A stretch of DNA of 64,000 nucleotides from Pseudomonadota bacterium (GCA_013112535.1 JABFGI010000003.1:144895-208894), one strand, 5' to 3'. Numbered from the stretch's first letter, positions 42,841-52,142 are shown. Notes: generated by a model from the sequence alone, not told the origin. Translations and numbers: made by a program.

Positions 42841-43347
42841 ATGGCATTAGCAAACTCAATAACCGGTAACGAAGATCTTCAAGAAAAACTTGTCACGGTC
42901 AATCGTGTTGCCAAAGTGGTTAAAGGTGGTCGTCAATTTCGTTTTGGCGCAGTTACTGTAGTAGGTGACGGTAATGGTCGAGTCGGTCTAGGTTTAGGCA
43001 AGTCTCGAGAAGTTCCTTTAGCGATTCAGAAAGCAATGGAAGATGCGCGACGCAATATGATTTCTGTACCATTAAATGAAGGTACTCTTCAGTATCCAAT
43101 CGTTGCAGAATTTGGTGCAGCCAAAGTTTATATGCAACCGGCATCTGAAGGTACCGGTATTATTGCCGGTGGTCCTATGCGAGCTGTATTTGAAGTTGTT
43201 GGTGTTCATAATGTATTGGCGAAATCAAATGGTTCAACCAATCCTATTAATGTTATCCGTGCAACCATCGAAGGTTTGAAGCAGATGTCTTCTCCAGAAT
43301 ACATTGCTGCCAAACGCGGTAAATCAATTGAAGAAGTGGTTAGTTAA
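42841..43347 (+). CDS. rpsE: 30S ribosomal protein S5
   Basis: A 168-residue protein with an N-terminal double-stranded-RNA-binding-like domain ([20 protein letters not shown]) and a C-terminal S5 domain. The spectinomycin loop KVVKGGR appears wild type. GGAAG lies before the ATG. Confidence 0.97.
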   Translation: MALANSITGNEDLQEKLVTVNRVAKVVKGGRQFRFGAVTVVGDGNGRVGLGLGKSREVPLAIQKAMEDARRNMISVPLNEGTLQYPIVAEFGAAKVYMQPASEGTGIIAGGPMRAVFEVVGVHNVLAKSNGSTNPINVIRATIEGLKQMSSPEYIAAKRGKSIEEVVS

Positions 43348-43349
43348 TT

Positions 43350-43541
43350 ATGGCTAAGAGCTCAAATAAATTAAAAGTTACGTTGGTTAAGAGTACTAAC
43401 CGACGTATCGAAAAACACAAAGCGTGTGTAATGGGTTTAGGTTTACGTCGTATTCGTCATAGTGTGACGTTGGATGATACCCCTGAAATTCGTGGCATGA
43501 TAAATAAAGTAAGTTACTTGCTTGCTGTTGAAGAGGTATAA
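43350..43541 (+). CDS. rpmD: 50S ribosomal protein L30
   Basis: A 63-residue protein with the short ferredoxin-like L30 fold. [20 protein letters not shown] and [20 protein letters not shown] are recognisable, with the [13 protein letters not shown] end. It lies 2 bases after rpsE and 2 before rplO. Confidence 0.96.
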   Translation: MAKSSNKLKVTLVKSTNRRIEKHKACVMGLGLRRIRHSVTLDDTPEIRGMINKVSYLLAVEEV

Positions 43542-43543
43542 CG

Positions 43544-43978
43544 ATGCGTTTGAATACACTTAAGCCCCATCCTGATTCAACGTCAGATGCAAAACGACGA
43601 GGTCGTGGTATTGGTTCCGGTCTTGGTAAAACAGGTGGTCGTGGTCATAAAGGTCAAAAATCACGTGCCGGCGGTTACCACAAGGTAGGTTTTGAAGGTG
43701 GACAAATGCCGATTCAACGCCGTTTACCAAAAATCGGTTTTAGTTCGCGCATTGGTCGTGTTACAGATGAAATCAGGTTGAATGAACTAGCAAACCTTGA
43801 TGTTGACGTCATCGATATTGAAGCACTTAAAGCAGCGCGTCTGATAAATAAAAGTGTATTGCGTGTAAAGGTCATCCTTTCCGGTAAATTGGAAAAAGCG
43901 GTGACTGTCAAAGGTCTGATGCTAACTAAAGGCGCTAAAGCTGCAATTGAAGCAGCTGGTGGAAAGATAGAGGCCTAA
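43544..43978 (+). CDS. rplO: 50S ribosomal protein L15
   Basis: A 144-residue late-assembly protein with the long glycine- and basic-rich N-terminal extension ([20 protein letters not shown]) that runs into 23S rRNA and a globular C-terminal domain. Gap of 15 bases to secY. Confidence 0.97.
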   Translation: MRLNTLKPHPDSTSDAKRRGRGIGSGLGKTGGRGHKGQKSRAGGYHKVGFEGGQMPIQRRLPKIGFSSRIGRVTDEIRLNELANLDVDVIDIEALKAARLINKSVLRVKVILSGKLEKAVTVKGLMLTKGAKAAIEAAGGKIEA

Positions 43979-43993
43979 GGGAAATAATACATA

Positions 43994-45337
43994 ATGTCCG
44001 TATCTAACCCAGCAATACCTGGAGGTGCTTCAGGACTTGGCCAATTAAAAGAATTGCGCCAACGTTTGGTGTTTTTGTTAGTAGCGTTATTCGTGTATCG
44101 AATTTCGTCACATATTCCAGTGCCTGGTATTAATCCGGTTGCTTTGGCTGATCTGTTTGAACAGCAAAAAGGTACGATTCTGGATATGTTTAATATGTTT
44201 TCAGGTGGTGCATTAAGTCGTTTTTCGGTCGTTGCCCTGGGTATTATGCCGTATATTTCGGCATCGATTATTATGCAACTGCTTTCGGTGGTTGAACCGA
44301 AATTAAAGCAGTTGAAAAAAGAAGGTGAAGCAGGTCGTAGAAAAATAACGCAATACACGCGTTATGGCACAGTGGTATTAGCAACGTTTCAGGCTTTTGG
44401 TGTTGCTGTTGCTTTGGAAGGTCAGCAGGCTTCAGGTCTGGCTGTTGTCATGGACCCAGGTGTCGGATTTAGAGTCGTTGCTATTAGCTCACTAGTAACA
44501 GGAACCATGTTTTTAATGTGGTTGGGTGAACAGATAACAGAGCGTGGGATTGGTAACGGTATCTCAATGATTATTTTTGCCGGTATTGTTGCAGGTTTGC
44601 CATCAGCGATTGGTGGAACGATTGAATTATCAAGAACCGGCGAAATGCATTTATTAGCTGTTTTTGGCTTGTTTGCATTAGCGATTGCGGTAACCGCATT
44701 TGTTGTATTTGTAGAGCGAGGTCAACGTCGTATTACGGTTAACTATGCAAAACGACAAGTTGGTCGAAAAATGTATGGTGGTCAGGCGAGTCATTTACCA
44801 TTGAAGTTAAATATGGCGGGTGTTATTCCACCTATTTTTGCCTCAAGTTTGATTTTGTTTCCGGCTACGATAGCGGGTTGGTTTGGTCAAAATGAAGGTA
44901 TGCGTTGGTTGCAGGATATCGCAACAACCTTGTCTCCAGGCCAGCCTATTTATGTATTGTGTTATGCAGCGGGGATTATTTTCTTCTGTTTCTTTTATAC
45001 GGCGATGGTGTTTGATCCGCGTGAAACAGCAGATAACTTAAAAAAATCAGGTGCGTTTATCCCTGGTATGCGTCCAGGTGAACAAACAGCCAGTTACCTC
45101 GATAAGGTATTGACTAAACTGACTTTGGCAGGTGCAGTTTATATTACGTTTGTTTGCTTGTTACCTGAGTTTTTGATTTTGAAATTTAATGTGCCATTTT
45201 ATTTTGGTGGTACCTCATTATTGATTATTGTTGTGGTTGTCATGGACTTTATGTCACAGATGCAGTCACATTTGATGTCCCATCAATATGAGGGGCTGAT
45301 GAAAAAGGCCAACCTTAAAGGGCATGGTCGTCGCTAA
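43994..45337 (+). CDS. secY: Preprotein translocase subunit SecY
   Basis: A 447-residue channel subunit of SecYEG with ten predicted membrane helices. [16 protein letters not shown] at the start, [28 protein letters not shown] (plug and helix 2 area), the [15 protein letters not shown] helix and the cytoplasmic loop [18 protein letters not shown] that contacts SecA and ribosomes are intact. The spc group contains both this and 11 ribosomal genes. Confidence 0.98.
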   Translation: MSVSNPAIPGGASGLGQLKELRQRLVFLLVALFVYRISSHIPVPGINPVALADLFEQQKGTILDMFNMFSGGALSRFSVVALGIMPYISASIIMQLLSVVEPKLKQLKKEGEAGRRKITQYTRYGTVVLATFQAFGVAVALEGQQASGLAVVMDPGVGFRVVAISSLVTGTMFLMWLGEQITERGIGNGISMIIFAGIVAGLPSAIGGTIELSRTGEMHLLAVFGLFALAIAVTAFVVFVERGQRRITVNYAKRQVGRKMYGGQASHLPLKLNMAGVIPPIFASSLILFPATIAGWFGQNEGMRWLQDIATTLSPGQPIYVLCYAAGIIFFCFFYTAMVFDPRETADNLKKSGAFIPGMRPGEQTASYLDKVLTKLTLAGAVYITFVCLLPEFLILKFNVPFYFGGTSLLIIVVVVMDFMSQMQSHLMSHQYEGLMKKANLKGHGRR

Positions 45338-45369
45338 TTGATTAGCATTGAACATGCTGGAGAAAGAAG

Positions 45370-45483
45370 ATGAAAGTTAGAGCATCAGTAAAAAAGATTT
45401 GTCGGAATTGCAGAATTATCCGACGTAATAGAGTTATCCGTGTTATCTGTTCTGATCCGCGCCATAAACAGCGTCAGGGATAG
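45370..45483 (+). CDS. rpmJ: 50S ribosomal protein L36 (zinc-binding form)
   Basis: A 37-residue protein. It reads [19 protein letters not shown] and ends RHKQRQG. The zinc ligands C11, C14, C27 and H32 are all present, so this is the C-plus form used under zinc-replete conditions. It lies between secY and rpsM as usual; AGAAAGAAG precedes the ATG. Confidence 0.96.
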   Translation: MKVRASVKKICRNCRIIRRNRVIRVICSDPRHKQRQG

Positions 45484-45523
45484 AAGCAGACACGATAGAA
45501 AATTATATTGGAGAGATTGAGTA

Positions 45524-45880
45524 ATGGCTCGTATCGCAGGCGTTAACATACCAGACAACAAGCATTTAAATATTGCTTTGACCTATATCTATGGTATTGG
45601 GAATACTCGTGCACAGGGTATTTGTGATGCATTGAGTTTGGCAGGCACAACTAAAGTTAGTGAGTTATCTGAAGCCGATTTAGACAGAATTCGTTCTGAA
45701 ATTACCAGATTTGATCTTGAAGGTGATTTACGTCGCGAAGTTTCAATGAATATTAAACGTTTGATGGATCTCGGTACCAACCGAGGCATACGTCATCGTC
45801 GTGGACTTCCTGTGAGAGGGCAACGTACCAAAACGAATGCCCGCACTCGTAAGGGTCCTAAAAAAATGATTAAAAAATAA
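45524..45880 (+). CDS. rpsM: 30S ribosomal protein S13
   Basis: A 118-residue head protein that contacts P-site t[26 protein letters not shown] and the basic C-terminal tail [18 protein letters not shown] are typical. GGAGAG lies upstream. It is the first gene of the alpha group; only 40 bases separate it from rpmJ, so the E. coli pseudoknot for S4 control is not obvious. Confidence 0.97.
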   Translation: MARIAGVNIPDNKHLNIALTYIYGIGNTRAQGICDALSLAGTTKVSELSEADLDRIRSEITRFDLEGDLRREVSMNIKRLMDLGTNRGIRHRRGLPVRGQRTKTNARTRKGPKKMIKK

Positions 45881-45901
45881 ACATATAACCAGGTTTTAAA
45901 T

Positions 45902-46291
45902 ATGGCCAAAACAGCAGCTAAAAGTCGCAAGCGTGTAAAGAAAACCGTCGTTGATGGTATTGCACATATACATGCTTCATTTAATAACACGATTATTACC
46001 ATTACAGATCGTCAGGGTAATACGTTGTCATGGGCAACTTCCGGTGGAAGTGGTTTCCGTGGTTCACGCAAAAGCACCCCGTTTGCTGCACAGATAGCAT
46101 CACAAAAAGCAGGTGAAGTTGCTAAAGAATTTGGTATGCAAAACCTTGAAGTATTTATTAAAGGCCCTGGGCCTGGTCGCGAATCAGCAGTTCGCGCACT
46201 TAATTCAATCGGATTTAAAATCACTAATATTACTGATGTCACCCCGATTCCACATAATGGGTGTCGCCCACCCAAGAAACGTCGGGTTTAA
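45902..46291 (+). CDS. rpsK: 30S ribosomal protein S11
   Basis: A 129-residue platform protein at the mRNA exit. [20 protein letters not shown] and [18 protein letters not shown] are typical, with the C-terminal [18 protein letters not shown]. Gap of 21 bases after rpsM. Confidence 0.98.
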   Translation: MAKTAAKSRKRVKKTVVDGIAHIHASFNNTIITITDRQGNTLSWATSGGSGFRGSRKSTPFAAQIASQKAGEVAKEFGMQNLEVFIKGPGPGRESAVRALNSIGFKITNITDVTPIPHNGCRPPKKRRV

Positions 46292-46306
46292 TTCAGGAGC
46301 TTTAAT

Positions 46307-46927
46307 ATGGCACGTTATTTAGGACCAAAATGTAAACTTAGTCGTCGCGAAGGCACAGATTTATTTCTAAAAAGCCGCGCAAGACCACTAGAATCAAAAT
46401 GTCAGATCGATAAGACGCCAGGACTACAAGGTACGCGTCCAGGTAGACTATCTGACTATGCTTTACAGTTACGTGAAAAACAAAAATTACGTCGTATTTA
46501 TTGTGTATTAGAAAAACAGTTTCGTAAATATTATCAGGAAGCGGCACGTCGTAAGGGCGCAACCGGTGAAAACCTGTTACAGATTCTTGAATGCCGATTG
46601 GATAATGTCGTTTACCGTATGGGTTTTGGTTCTACTCGTAATGAAGCAAGACAGTTAGTCAGTCATAAATCAATTTTAGTTAATGGTAAGTCCGTTAATA
46701 TACCTTCATACCAGGTTAAACCGAGTGACACGATTGCGATTCGTGAAAAAAGCAAAAAGCAATTACGTATTCAAAGTTCACTTGAACTTGCTGAACAATA
46801 TGGTTTGCCAGACTGGGTAGATGTAAATACAAAAAACATGGAAGGTGTGTTCAAGTCGGTTCCAGAGAGAAGTGAATTGCCATCTGAAATCAATGAACAG
46901 CTTGTTGTCGAACTTTACTCCAAGTAA
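46307..46927 (+). CDS. rpsD: 30S ribosomal protein S4 (zinc-independent form)
   Basis: A 206-residue primary assembly protein. It begins [20 protein letters not shown] and lacks the four-cysteine N-terminal zinc motif. The S4 RNA-binding domain is at about 96-160 ([33 protein letters not shown]). In E. coli S4 represses the alpha operon. Confidence 0.97.
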   Translation: MARYLGPKCKLSRREGTDLFLKSRARPLESKCQIDKTPGLQGTRPGRLSDYALQLREKQKLRRIYCVLEKQFRKYYQEAARRKGATGENLLQILECRLDNVVYRMGFGSTRNEARQLVSHKSILVNGKSVNIPSYQVKPSDTIAIREKSKKQLRIQSSLELAEQYGLPDWVDVNTKNMEGVFKSVPERSELPSEINEQLVVELYSK

Positions 46928-46949
46928 TTAACGTAGAGGATTATCACGC

Positions 46950-47969
46950 ATGTCATCAACATTTTATGAATTGTTAAAACCACGTCTGGTTGATGTAACG
47001 TCAGTCAGCAAAACTTCTGCGAAAATTACCATTGAGCCTTTAGATAGAGGTTTTGGTCATACTTTAGGTAACGCATTACGTCGTGTTTTATTATCGTCAA
47101 TGCCAGGTTGTGCTGTCGTAGAAGCAGAAATCGAAGGTGTATTACATGAATACACCACCATTGAAGGCGTACAGGAAGACGTTACTGATGTGCTTTTAAA
47201 TCTTAAGGGTCTGGCTATCATGATGCATGCCAAAGACGAAGCAATCTTGACCCTGAAGAAAAGTGGTCCAGGCGCCGTTTACGCCAGTGATATAACACTT
47301 GATCATGATGTTGAAATTGCAAACCCTGATCATGTCATTGCTAACCTGACCAAAGCAGGTGAATTGAACATCACCATGAAAGTGGTTCGTGGTCGTGGTT
47401 ATAAACCGGTTATTATTGGTGGTACTGAAGAAGCGGAACAAACGATTGGTCAACTAAAGTTAGATGCTTCTTTTAGTCCTGTTACTCGTATCGCCTATGA
47501 AGTACAGAATGCACGTGTTGAACAGCGTACTAATCTGGATAAACTGGTTCTGGAAATTGAAACTAACGGTACGATTGACCCGGAAGATGCTGTTCGTGAA
47601 GCGGCAACGATTCTTCGTTCTCAATTCGCTGTATTTGTTGATTTGGAAGCAGAAGAAGCACAGGAAGCAAGTCAGAATAAAGAGCCAGAAGTAGATCCTA
47701 TTTTGTTACGTCCGGTTGATGATCTTGAATTAACGGTACGTTCAGCAAATTGTTTAAAGGCAGAAAGTATTTATTACATTGGTGATTTAATTCAACGTAC
47801 AGAAGTTGAGTTATTAAAAACACCAAACCTGGGTAAAAAGTCTTTGACTGAAATAAAAGATGTTCTTGCCTCACGCGGACTGTCTCTAGGCATGCGCCTT
47901 GAAAACTGGCCACCAGCTGGATTGCAAGAAAGAGAAACCCCTGTTTTATCAGCACCAACATCATTTTAA
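46950..47969 (+). CDS. rpoA: DNA-directed RNA polymerase subunit alpha
   Basis: A 339-residue protein, about ten longer than in E. coli. The N-terminal domain ([20 protein letters not shown]) dimerises and assembles beta and beta'. The C-terminal domain (about 250-325: [40 protein letters not shown]) binds UP elements and activators. Gap of 22 bases after rpsD. Confidence 0.98.
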   Translation: MSSTFYELLKPRLVDVTSVSKTSAKITIEPLDRGFGHTLGNALRRVLLSSMPGCAVVEAEIEGVLHEYTTIEGVQEDVTDVLLNLKGLAIMMHAKDEAILTLKKSGPGAVYASDITLDHDVEIANPDHVIANLTKAGELNITMKVVRGRGYKPVIIGGTEEAEQTIGQLKLDASFSPVTRIAYEVQNARVEQRTNLDKLVLEIETNGTIDPEDAVREAATILRSQFAVFVDLEAEEAQEASQNKEPEVDPILLRPVDDLELTVRSANCLKAESIYYIGDLIQRTEVELLKTPNLGKKSLTEIKDVLASRGLSLGMRLENWPPAGLQERETPVLSAPTSF

Positions 47970-47981
47970 GAGAGAAGAATA

Positions 47982-48377
47982 ATGCGTCATCGTAAAAGTG
48001 GACGACAACTGAATCGTAATAGCTCACATCGTACAGCGATGTTTCGAAATATGGCGGTATCACTAATGGATCATGAAATTATAAGAACGACTTTGCCAAA
48101 AGCAAAAGAGCTACGTCGTGTCGCTGAGCCATTAATTACTATGGCCAAAGTTGATAGCGTTGCTAAACGTCGTTTAGCATTCTCGCGTCTTCGTGATCGT
48201 GATGTTGTGACTAAATTATTTAATGAACTAGGCCCTCGTTATAAGGAACGCCCGGGTGGTTATGTGCGTATACTTAAATGCGGTGTTCGTACCGGTGATA
48301 AAGCACCTATGGCCTATGTTGAATTGGTCGATCGTCCTGAAACAGCAGAAACTGTTGAAGTAGAAGAACAAGCATAA
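47982..48377 (+). CDS. rplQ: 50S ribosomal protein L17
   Basis: A 131-residue protein. [20 protein letters not shown] and the [19 protein letters not shown] helix are diagnostic, with an acidic tail. It is the last gene of the alpha group, followed 29 bases later by a strong terminator. Confidence 0.97.
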   Translation: MRHRKSGRQLNRNSSHRTAMFRNMAVSLMDHEIIRTTLPKAKELRRVAEPLITMAKVDSVAKRRLAFSRLRDRDVVTKLFNELGPRYKERPGGYVRILKCGVRTGDKAPMAYVELVDRPETAETVEVEEQA

Positions 48378-48406
48378 TAATTTTAATAATAAAGCTTGTA
48401 ATATTT

Positions 48407-48437
48407 AAACCGGGTATTTACCCGGTTTTTCTTTTTT
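48407..48437 (+). terminator. Intrinsic terminator after rplQ
   Basis: A 9-bp perfect stem (48407-48415 with 48420-48428, AAACCGGGT/ACCCGGTTT) with a 4-base loop is followed by TTCTTTTTT. It ends the long ribosomal transcript. Confidence 0.9.
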
Positions 48438-48481
48438 GAGGTAATGAAAGTGACAAAGCTTCCGCTCCTGCTCACGCACCT

Positions 48482-48643
48482 TACCTACGTCCTGTAGGTA
48501 ACTCGTTCCTGACGTCGCTTAAAGCGCCTACTGTTGGTGTCTACCGCCTACATCCCTGTAGGCGAACTCGGTCATTTATATACCTTTACGCCTCGGTCGC
48601 TCTTCTGCATCCATGCAGTCACGACACATGAACTTCCTGTTCA
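48482..48643. repeat. Array of four small hairpins with TCC-type loops
   Basis: The 437-base gap between rplQ and the next gene has no ORF I trust. It holds four compact inverted repeats: 48482-48500 (7-bp arms, loop GTCCT), 48545-48564 (7-bp arms, loop ATCCCT), 48605-48618 (CTGCAT/ATGCAG, CC loop) and 48629-48643 (TGAAC/GTTCA, loop TTCCT). Arms differ but the pyrimidine loop is kept. The spacer text also repeats ACTCG or CTCGGTC motifs. This looks like an intergenic repeat family and not a gene or a CRISPR array. Confidence 0.7.
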
Positions 48644-48719
48644 TCGTATTGAGAAAAAATATACTCCTCAAAAATCTCCGTAAAAAAACTATTCTTTAAA
48701 TTCTCTATATAAGTGATTT

Positions 48720-48751
48720 GTCATTCCCGCGTGTTTTTGGCGGGAATCCAG
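48720..48751. repeat. Short palindromic repeat of the ATTCCC/GGGAAT type
   Basis: ATTCCCGC (48723-48730) and GCGGGAAT (48740-48747) form an 8-bp stem around a 9-base loop, flanked by GTC and CCAG. It resembles the widely scattered proteobacterial element with the core ATTCCC(N)GGGAAT, best known as dRS3 in Neisseria. Copy number in this genome cannot be seen from one window. Confidence 0.6.
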
Positions 48752-48814
48752 TAAATAAATTAATTATCATATTGAATAGATTGACCTTTACTTAATTAAA
48801 ACTAGACTATTCAC

Positions 48815-49540
48815 ATGATATTTCTTTTTACAGATTATGGTTTACAAGGGCCGTACATCGGGCAGGTTGAAACGGTGTTGCATCAAATGGTACCAAATGA
48901 AAAACTGATTCTTTTAATGGCGGATGCGCCGCGTAATAATCCTAAGGCAAGCGCTTATTTACTTTCCTCATTAGTCTCAAGAATTCCGGAAGGTTCAATT
49001 GTATTAAGTGTTGTCGACCCAGGTGTAGGTTCGGATGAAGACAAACCGGTAATGTTAAAAATAGACGGGCGTTGGTTTGTTGGAGCAGATAATGGATTGT
49101 TTGATCTCGTTGCAAGACGAGCAAAAGAGATAGAAGCATATGAAGTAACATGGAAGCCGGAAATCTTATCGAATAGTTTTCATGGACGTGATTTATATGC
49201 CCCTGTCTGTACAATGATTGCTAATGGATATGATGTGTCTTCGACTGCTTTTGAGTGGAAAGACATACATAAATGGCCGGATGACTTGAATGAAATTATT
49301 TATATTGATCATTTTGGAAACTGTATGACAGGTATCCGTGCAGAATCTTTGGATAAACAATTAGTATTACGTATCGACCATCAGGATATAGTTAATGCAG
49401 ATACCTTTTCGGATGTAAAAGAAGGCAAAGCCTTATGGTATGAAAATTCAAATGGTCTGATAGAAATTGCCGTTAATCAGGGAACGGCTGAAGAAACTCT
49501 CCAATTAAAAATAGGCAGTCATATCCTTCTTTCCACCTAG
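48815..49540 (+). CDS. SAM hydrolase / SAM hydroxide adenosyltransferase family protein
   Basis: A 241-residue protein of the DUF62 family, which cleaves S-adenosylmethionine to adenosine and methionine using hydroxide and is related to the fluorinase. The signature positions are FTDYG (5-9), VVDPGVGS near 66-73, ADNGLF near 90, the FHGRDLYAPV motif near 123 and YIDHFGNCMTGI near 165. The N-terminal domain plus the short C-terminal barrel account for the full length. It stands alone, without a recognisable Shine-Dalgarno before the ATG. The role in the cell is unknown for the family; relation to fluorination is by ancestry only. Confidence 0.88.
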   Translation: MIFLFTDYGLQGPYIGQVETVLHQMVPNEKLILLMADAPRNNPKASAYLLSSLVSRIPEGSIVLSVVDPGVGSDEDKPVMLKIDGRWFVGADNGLFDLVARRAKEIEAYEVTWKPEILSNSFHGRDLYAPVCTMIANGYDVSSTAFEWKDIHKWPDDLNEIIYIDHFGNCMTGIRAESLDKQLVLRIDHQDIVNADTFSDVKEGKALWYENSNGLIEIAVNQGTAEETLQLKIGSHILLST

Positions 49541-49640
49541 TTGAAATATTACAATTCAGATTCAAATGTGACAATTGTATGAAAATTGTCTAGTCTTATT
49601 GCCATACTTCACAAAACTGTTCATACAACAGGAGTGGAAA

Positions 49641-50051
49641 ATGGCAGAACTTATATTAAGTTTGATCGTTTGGATTGGCGCTAATAGTGAGTATGAAGTT
49701 GATTTTCCCCAACCTATCGTCGTTATGACTACTCAACACAATATGTGTCAGTTGTTTGGAATCGATGACATGTTCCGCTGTGATATCTCAGGTTTAAAAG
49801 GTTTTTATAATGAAGATATAACTATCTATCTAGGAACTGATTTTAATCAAGATGATCCGCACCATGTTTCAAGGTTACTCCACGAACTCGTCCATTACGT
49901 TCAATATAAAAATGGCAACGGTTATCTTTGTCGAGGTAATATGGAAGTCGAAGCTTATGACATACAGGATGCTTGGCGTGCTGATAAAGGATTGGAACCG
50001 ATATTAGCTGATTTTAATCGGATTATGTTAGAGGCTAATTGTTCAGCATAG
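49641..50051 (+). CDS. Small putative zinc metalloprotein with HELVH motif (DUF6647-like)
   Basis: A 136-residue protein. The ATG at 49641 has AGGAG about six bases upstream; an in-frame TTG at 49575 would add 22 residues with no support. The core LLHELVHYVQYKNG holds an HExxH zinc-binding motif (H81, E82, H85), and E102/E104 in NMEVEAYDIQDAW are well placed as a third ligand, as in small gluzincin-like peptidases. C36, C47 and C97 could form disulphides. The N-terminus is hydrophobic (about 4-13) but is not a clear signal peptide. I recall this layout as DUF6647, without certainty. No substrate is known. Confidence 0.65.
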   Translation: MAELILSLIVWIGANSEYEVDFPQPIVVMTTQHNMCQLFGIDDMFRCDISGLKGFYNEDITIYLGTDFNQDDPHHVSRLLHELVHYVQYKNGNGYLCRGNMEVEAYDIQDAWRADKGLEPILADFNRIMLEANCSA

Positions 50052-50085
50052 TTCTTTTATAAATTGATTTCGCCTTGTACGGCGA

Positions 50086-50111
50086 GGTACTTCTTTTCAA
50101 AAAGAAGTACC
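50086..50111. repeat. 12-bp perfect inverted repeat (possible bidirectional terminator)
   Basis: GGTACTTCTTTT and AAAAGAAGTACC are separated by two bases, giving a nearly loop-free palindrome. It lies 35 bases after the HELVH gene and between two convergent genes. The A/T-rich apex means no strong U-tract follows on either strand, so it may be a repeat more than a terminator. Similar GTACTTCTTTT...AAGAAGTACCCAAG boxes recur between genes in many gammaproteobacteria. Confidence 0.55.
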
Positions 50112-50131
50112 CAAGAAAACCTTCTCCTGAT

Positions 50132-50261
50132 GCCTTGGTCTGCGACTTCCCGAATTATTTAATATCGATAACGCGTCGCGCATACATTCGTCCCTGAATG
50201 AATGCGCTAAAGTAGACGTCCTGTCTATTTTCCGCTATCAATCTTAAATAACTCGGCAAGG
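50132..50261. repeat. Palindromic element of about 130 bp with nested hairpins
   Basis: Left arm 50132-50173 and right arm 50232-50261 form an imperfect long inverted repeat: GCCTTG and CAAGGC at the ends, then CCGAATTATTTAA and TTAAATAACTCGG, then ATCGATA and TATCAAT. The interior holds two further hairpins, 50178-50207 (12-bp arms, one mismatch, loop GTCCCT) and 50213-50227 (5-bp arms, loop GTCCT). The loops match those of the array at 48482-48643. There is no transposase, so it would be a non-autonomous, REP- or MITE-like unit. Confidence 0.6.
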
Positions 50262-50294
50262 CATACGGAGATAAAAATCTATCTGCGGTATTAA

Positions 50295-50651
50295 TTAAAA
50301 TCTTGACGATTTTATTTTTTCACCATCAATAAAAAAATCGTTATTGATGAAATCAAGTTCAGCATCAGGAATATTGGATGAAACAAATTTAATTCCGTTT
50401 ATATCGTGAATTAGATGTTTGGGAATATGCCTATCTATTGGTAAACATCCAATTTTCCATCCACCTTGAGAAGCAATATAAAATACGTTTTCTCCATTTT
50501 CTCCACGTTTATTATCGTATGTATCTTTTGTATTTTGTAAAAATATTGCAGGTGTAAATGTGGAATTCTCTTCAACTAACTTGTTATGTCGAATATATTC
50601 TTCAAGCATTTCTGTCAGTTCTCTTTCTGCGCTATTAGAAATGGTCAACAT
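50295..50651 (-). CDS. Hypothetical protein, unrecognised
   Basis: A 118-residue soluble protein that I do not recognise. The chosen ATG at 50649-50651 has GGAGG 13 bases upstream; an ATG at 50676-50678 would add nine residues. It opens with a short helix (SAERELTEMLEEYIRH), has a Gly/Asn-rich middle and ends in KIKSSRF. The opening and the later NGIKFVSS...FFIDGEKI pattern faintly recall the HesB/IscA fold, but only one cysteine is present, so iron-sulphur function is not supported. It lies 42 bases downstream of the gatB stop on the same strand and may be transcribed with gatCAB. Confidence 0.5.
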   Translation of the reverse strand: MLTISNSAERELTEMLEEYIRHNKLVEENSTFTPAIFLQNTKDTYDNKRGENGENVFYIASQGGWKIGCLPIDRHIPKHLIHDINGIKFVSSNIPDAELDFINNDFFIDGEKIKSSRF

Positions 50652-50693
50652 TTTATATCTAAATCCTCCATGGAACATTAGTTGAAATATAGA

Positions 50694-52142
50694 TTAAATT
50701 TTCAGTTTTTTTCTAAGTAGTTCATTAACTTGTTTCGGGTTGGCTTTGCCTTGTGATTGTTTCATTATTTGTCCGACGAAGTAGCCGATGAGTTTTCCTT
50801 TTTTATCATCGGGTGCAGCTTGATATTGTGCAACTTGGTCTGGGCTGTTTGATATTACATCATCGACCAGTTTTTCAATTGCGCCGGTATCGGTAACTTG
50901 TTTTAAACCTTTGCTTTCTATGATTGAATCAGCATTGCCTTCGCCGTTCCACATGGCTTCGAAGACTTGTTTGGCTATCTTTCCAGAGATGGTGTCGTCT
51001 TTAATACGTTTAACCATTCCGCCTAACATTTCAGCGCTGACAGGACTTTCGGTAATGTCTTTGTTTTCTTTATTAAGTGATGCAGCGAGTTCACCGGTTA
51101 TCCAGTTGCTACTGAGTTTAGCTTCGCCATCTGCTGCTTTGACACAGGTTTCAAAATAATCGGACATTTCTTTTTGAGCTGTTAATACACCACTGTCGTA
51201 TTCAGATAATTTAAACTCATCGATGAAACGTTGTTTCTTAGCATCGGGTAGTTCGGGTAGTTGACCTCGAATCTGCTCAATAAAACTATTTTCAATTTCT
51301 ACCGGTAATAGATCCGGATCGGGGAAGTATCTGTAATCGTTTGCTTCTTCCTTGCTACGCATGGAACGAGTTTCGTTTTTGTTTGGATCGTATAAACGGG
51401 TTTCCTGAATAACTTCGCCACCATCTTCAAGAATATCGATTTGTCTTTCGACTTCGATATTGATCGCTTGTTCGACAAAACGAAATGAATTGATATTTTT
51501 TAATTCTGCTCGTGTACCAAATTCTTCCTGACCTTTTGGTCGAACAGAGACATTGGCATCACAACGAAATGATCCTTCCTGCATATTGCCATCACAAATT
51601 TCCAGATAGCGAACAATGGAATGAATCTTTTTCATATAGGCAACGGCTTCTTTGGCATTACGCATATCCGGTTCAGAAACAATTTCCAGTAAAGGCGTAC
51701 CGGCGCGATTAAGATCAATACCGGTGTAATCTCCAAATCCTTCATGCATGGATTTACCGGCATCTTCTTCAAGGTGTGCACGTGTGACCCCGATGCGTTT
51801 TGTTGTGCCATCTTCCAGTTGAATATCGATGTGTCCTGTGCTGACAATAGGTAACTCAAATTGACTGATTTGATAGCCTTTGGGTAAATCAGGATAGAAA
51901 TAGTTCTTTCTGGCAAATACTGATTTCGGTGGAATTTCAGCTTCAATAGCCAGGCCAAATTTTACCGCCTTGGCGACCACTTCTTTATTAATTACTGGTA
52001 ATACGCCCGGAAGTCCCAGATCAACAGCGCAGGCCTGTGTATTCGGTTCAGCACCGTAAGTTGTTGCTGCACCTGAGAAAATTTTACTTTTCGTGGCAAG
52101 TTGGGCGTGAATTTCAAGCCCGATGACTGTTTCCCATTCCAT
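50694..52142 (-). CDS. gatB: Aspartyl/glutamyl-tRNA amidotransferase subunit B
   Basis: A 482-residue subunit that phosphorylates the misacylated Glu-tRNA-Gln or Asp-tRNA-Asn and receives ammonia from GatA. The opening [20 protein letters not shown], the [14 protein letters not shown] cradle segment, [16 protein letters not shown] and the C-terminal tRNA-binding YqeY-like tail (about 380-480) are all present. The ATG overlaps the gatA stop by one base. The operon order is gatC, gatA, gatB. Confidence 0.97.
   Translation of the reverse strand: MEWETVIGLEIHAQLATKSKIFSGAATTYGAEPNTQACAVDLGLPGVLPVINKEVVAKAVKFGLAIEAEIPPKSVFARKNYFYPDLPKGYQISQFELPIVSTGHIDIQLEDGTTKRIGVTRAHLEEDAGKSMHEGFGDYTGIDLNRAGTPLLEIVSEPDMRNAKEAVAYMKKIHSIVRYLEICDGNMQEGSFRCDANVSVRPKGQEEFGTRAELKNINSFRFVEQAINIEVERQIDILEDGGEVIQETRLYDPNKNETRSMRSKEEANDYRYFPDPDLLPVEIENSFIEQIRGQLPELPDAKKQRFIDEFKLSEYDSGVLTAQKEMSDYFETCVKAADGEAKLSSNWITGELAASLNKENKDITESPVSAEMLGGMVKRIKDDTISGKIAKQVFEAMWNGEGNADSIIESKGLKQVTDTGAIEKLVDDVISNSPDQVAQYQAAPDDKKGKLIGYFVGQIMKQSQGKANPKQVNELLRKKLKI

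Noticed and set aside
48482-48643. Possible CRISPR array
   Set aside because: The units differ in sequence, are self-complementary and have no constant-length spacers or nearby cas genes.
50295-50651. HesB/IscA-like iron-sulphur carrier
   Set aside because: Opening and end show a faint resemblance, but the three conserved cysteines are missing.
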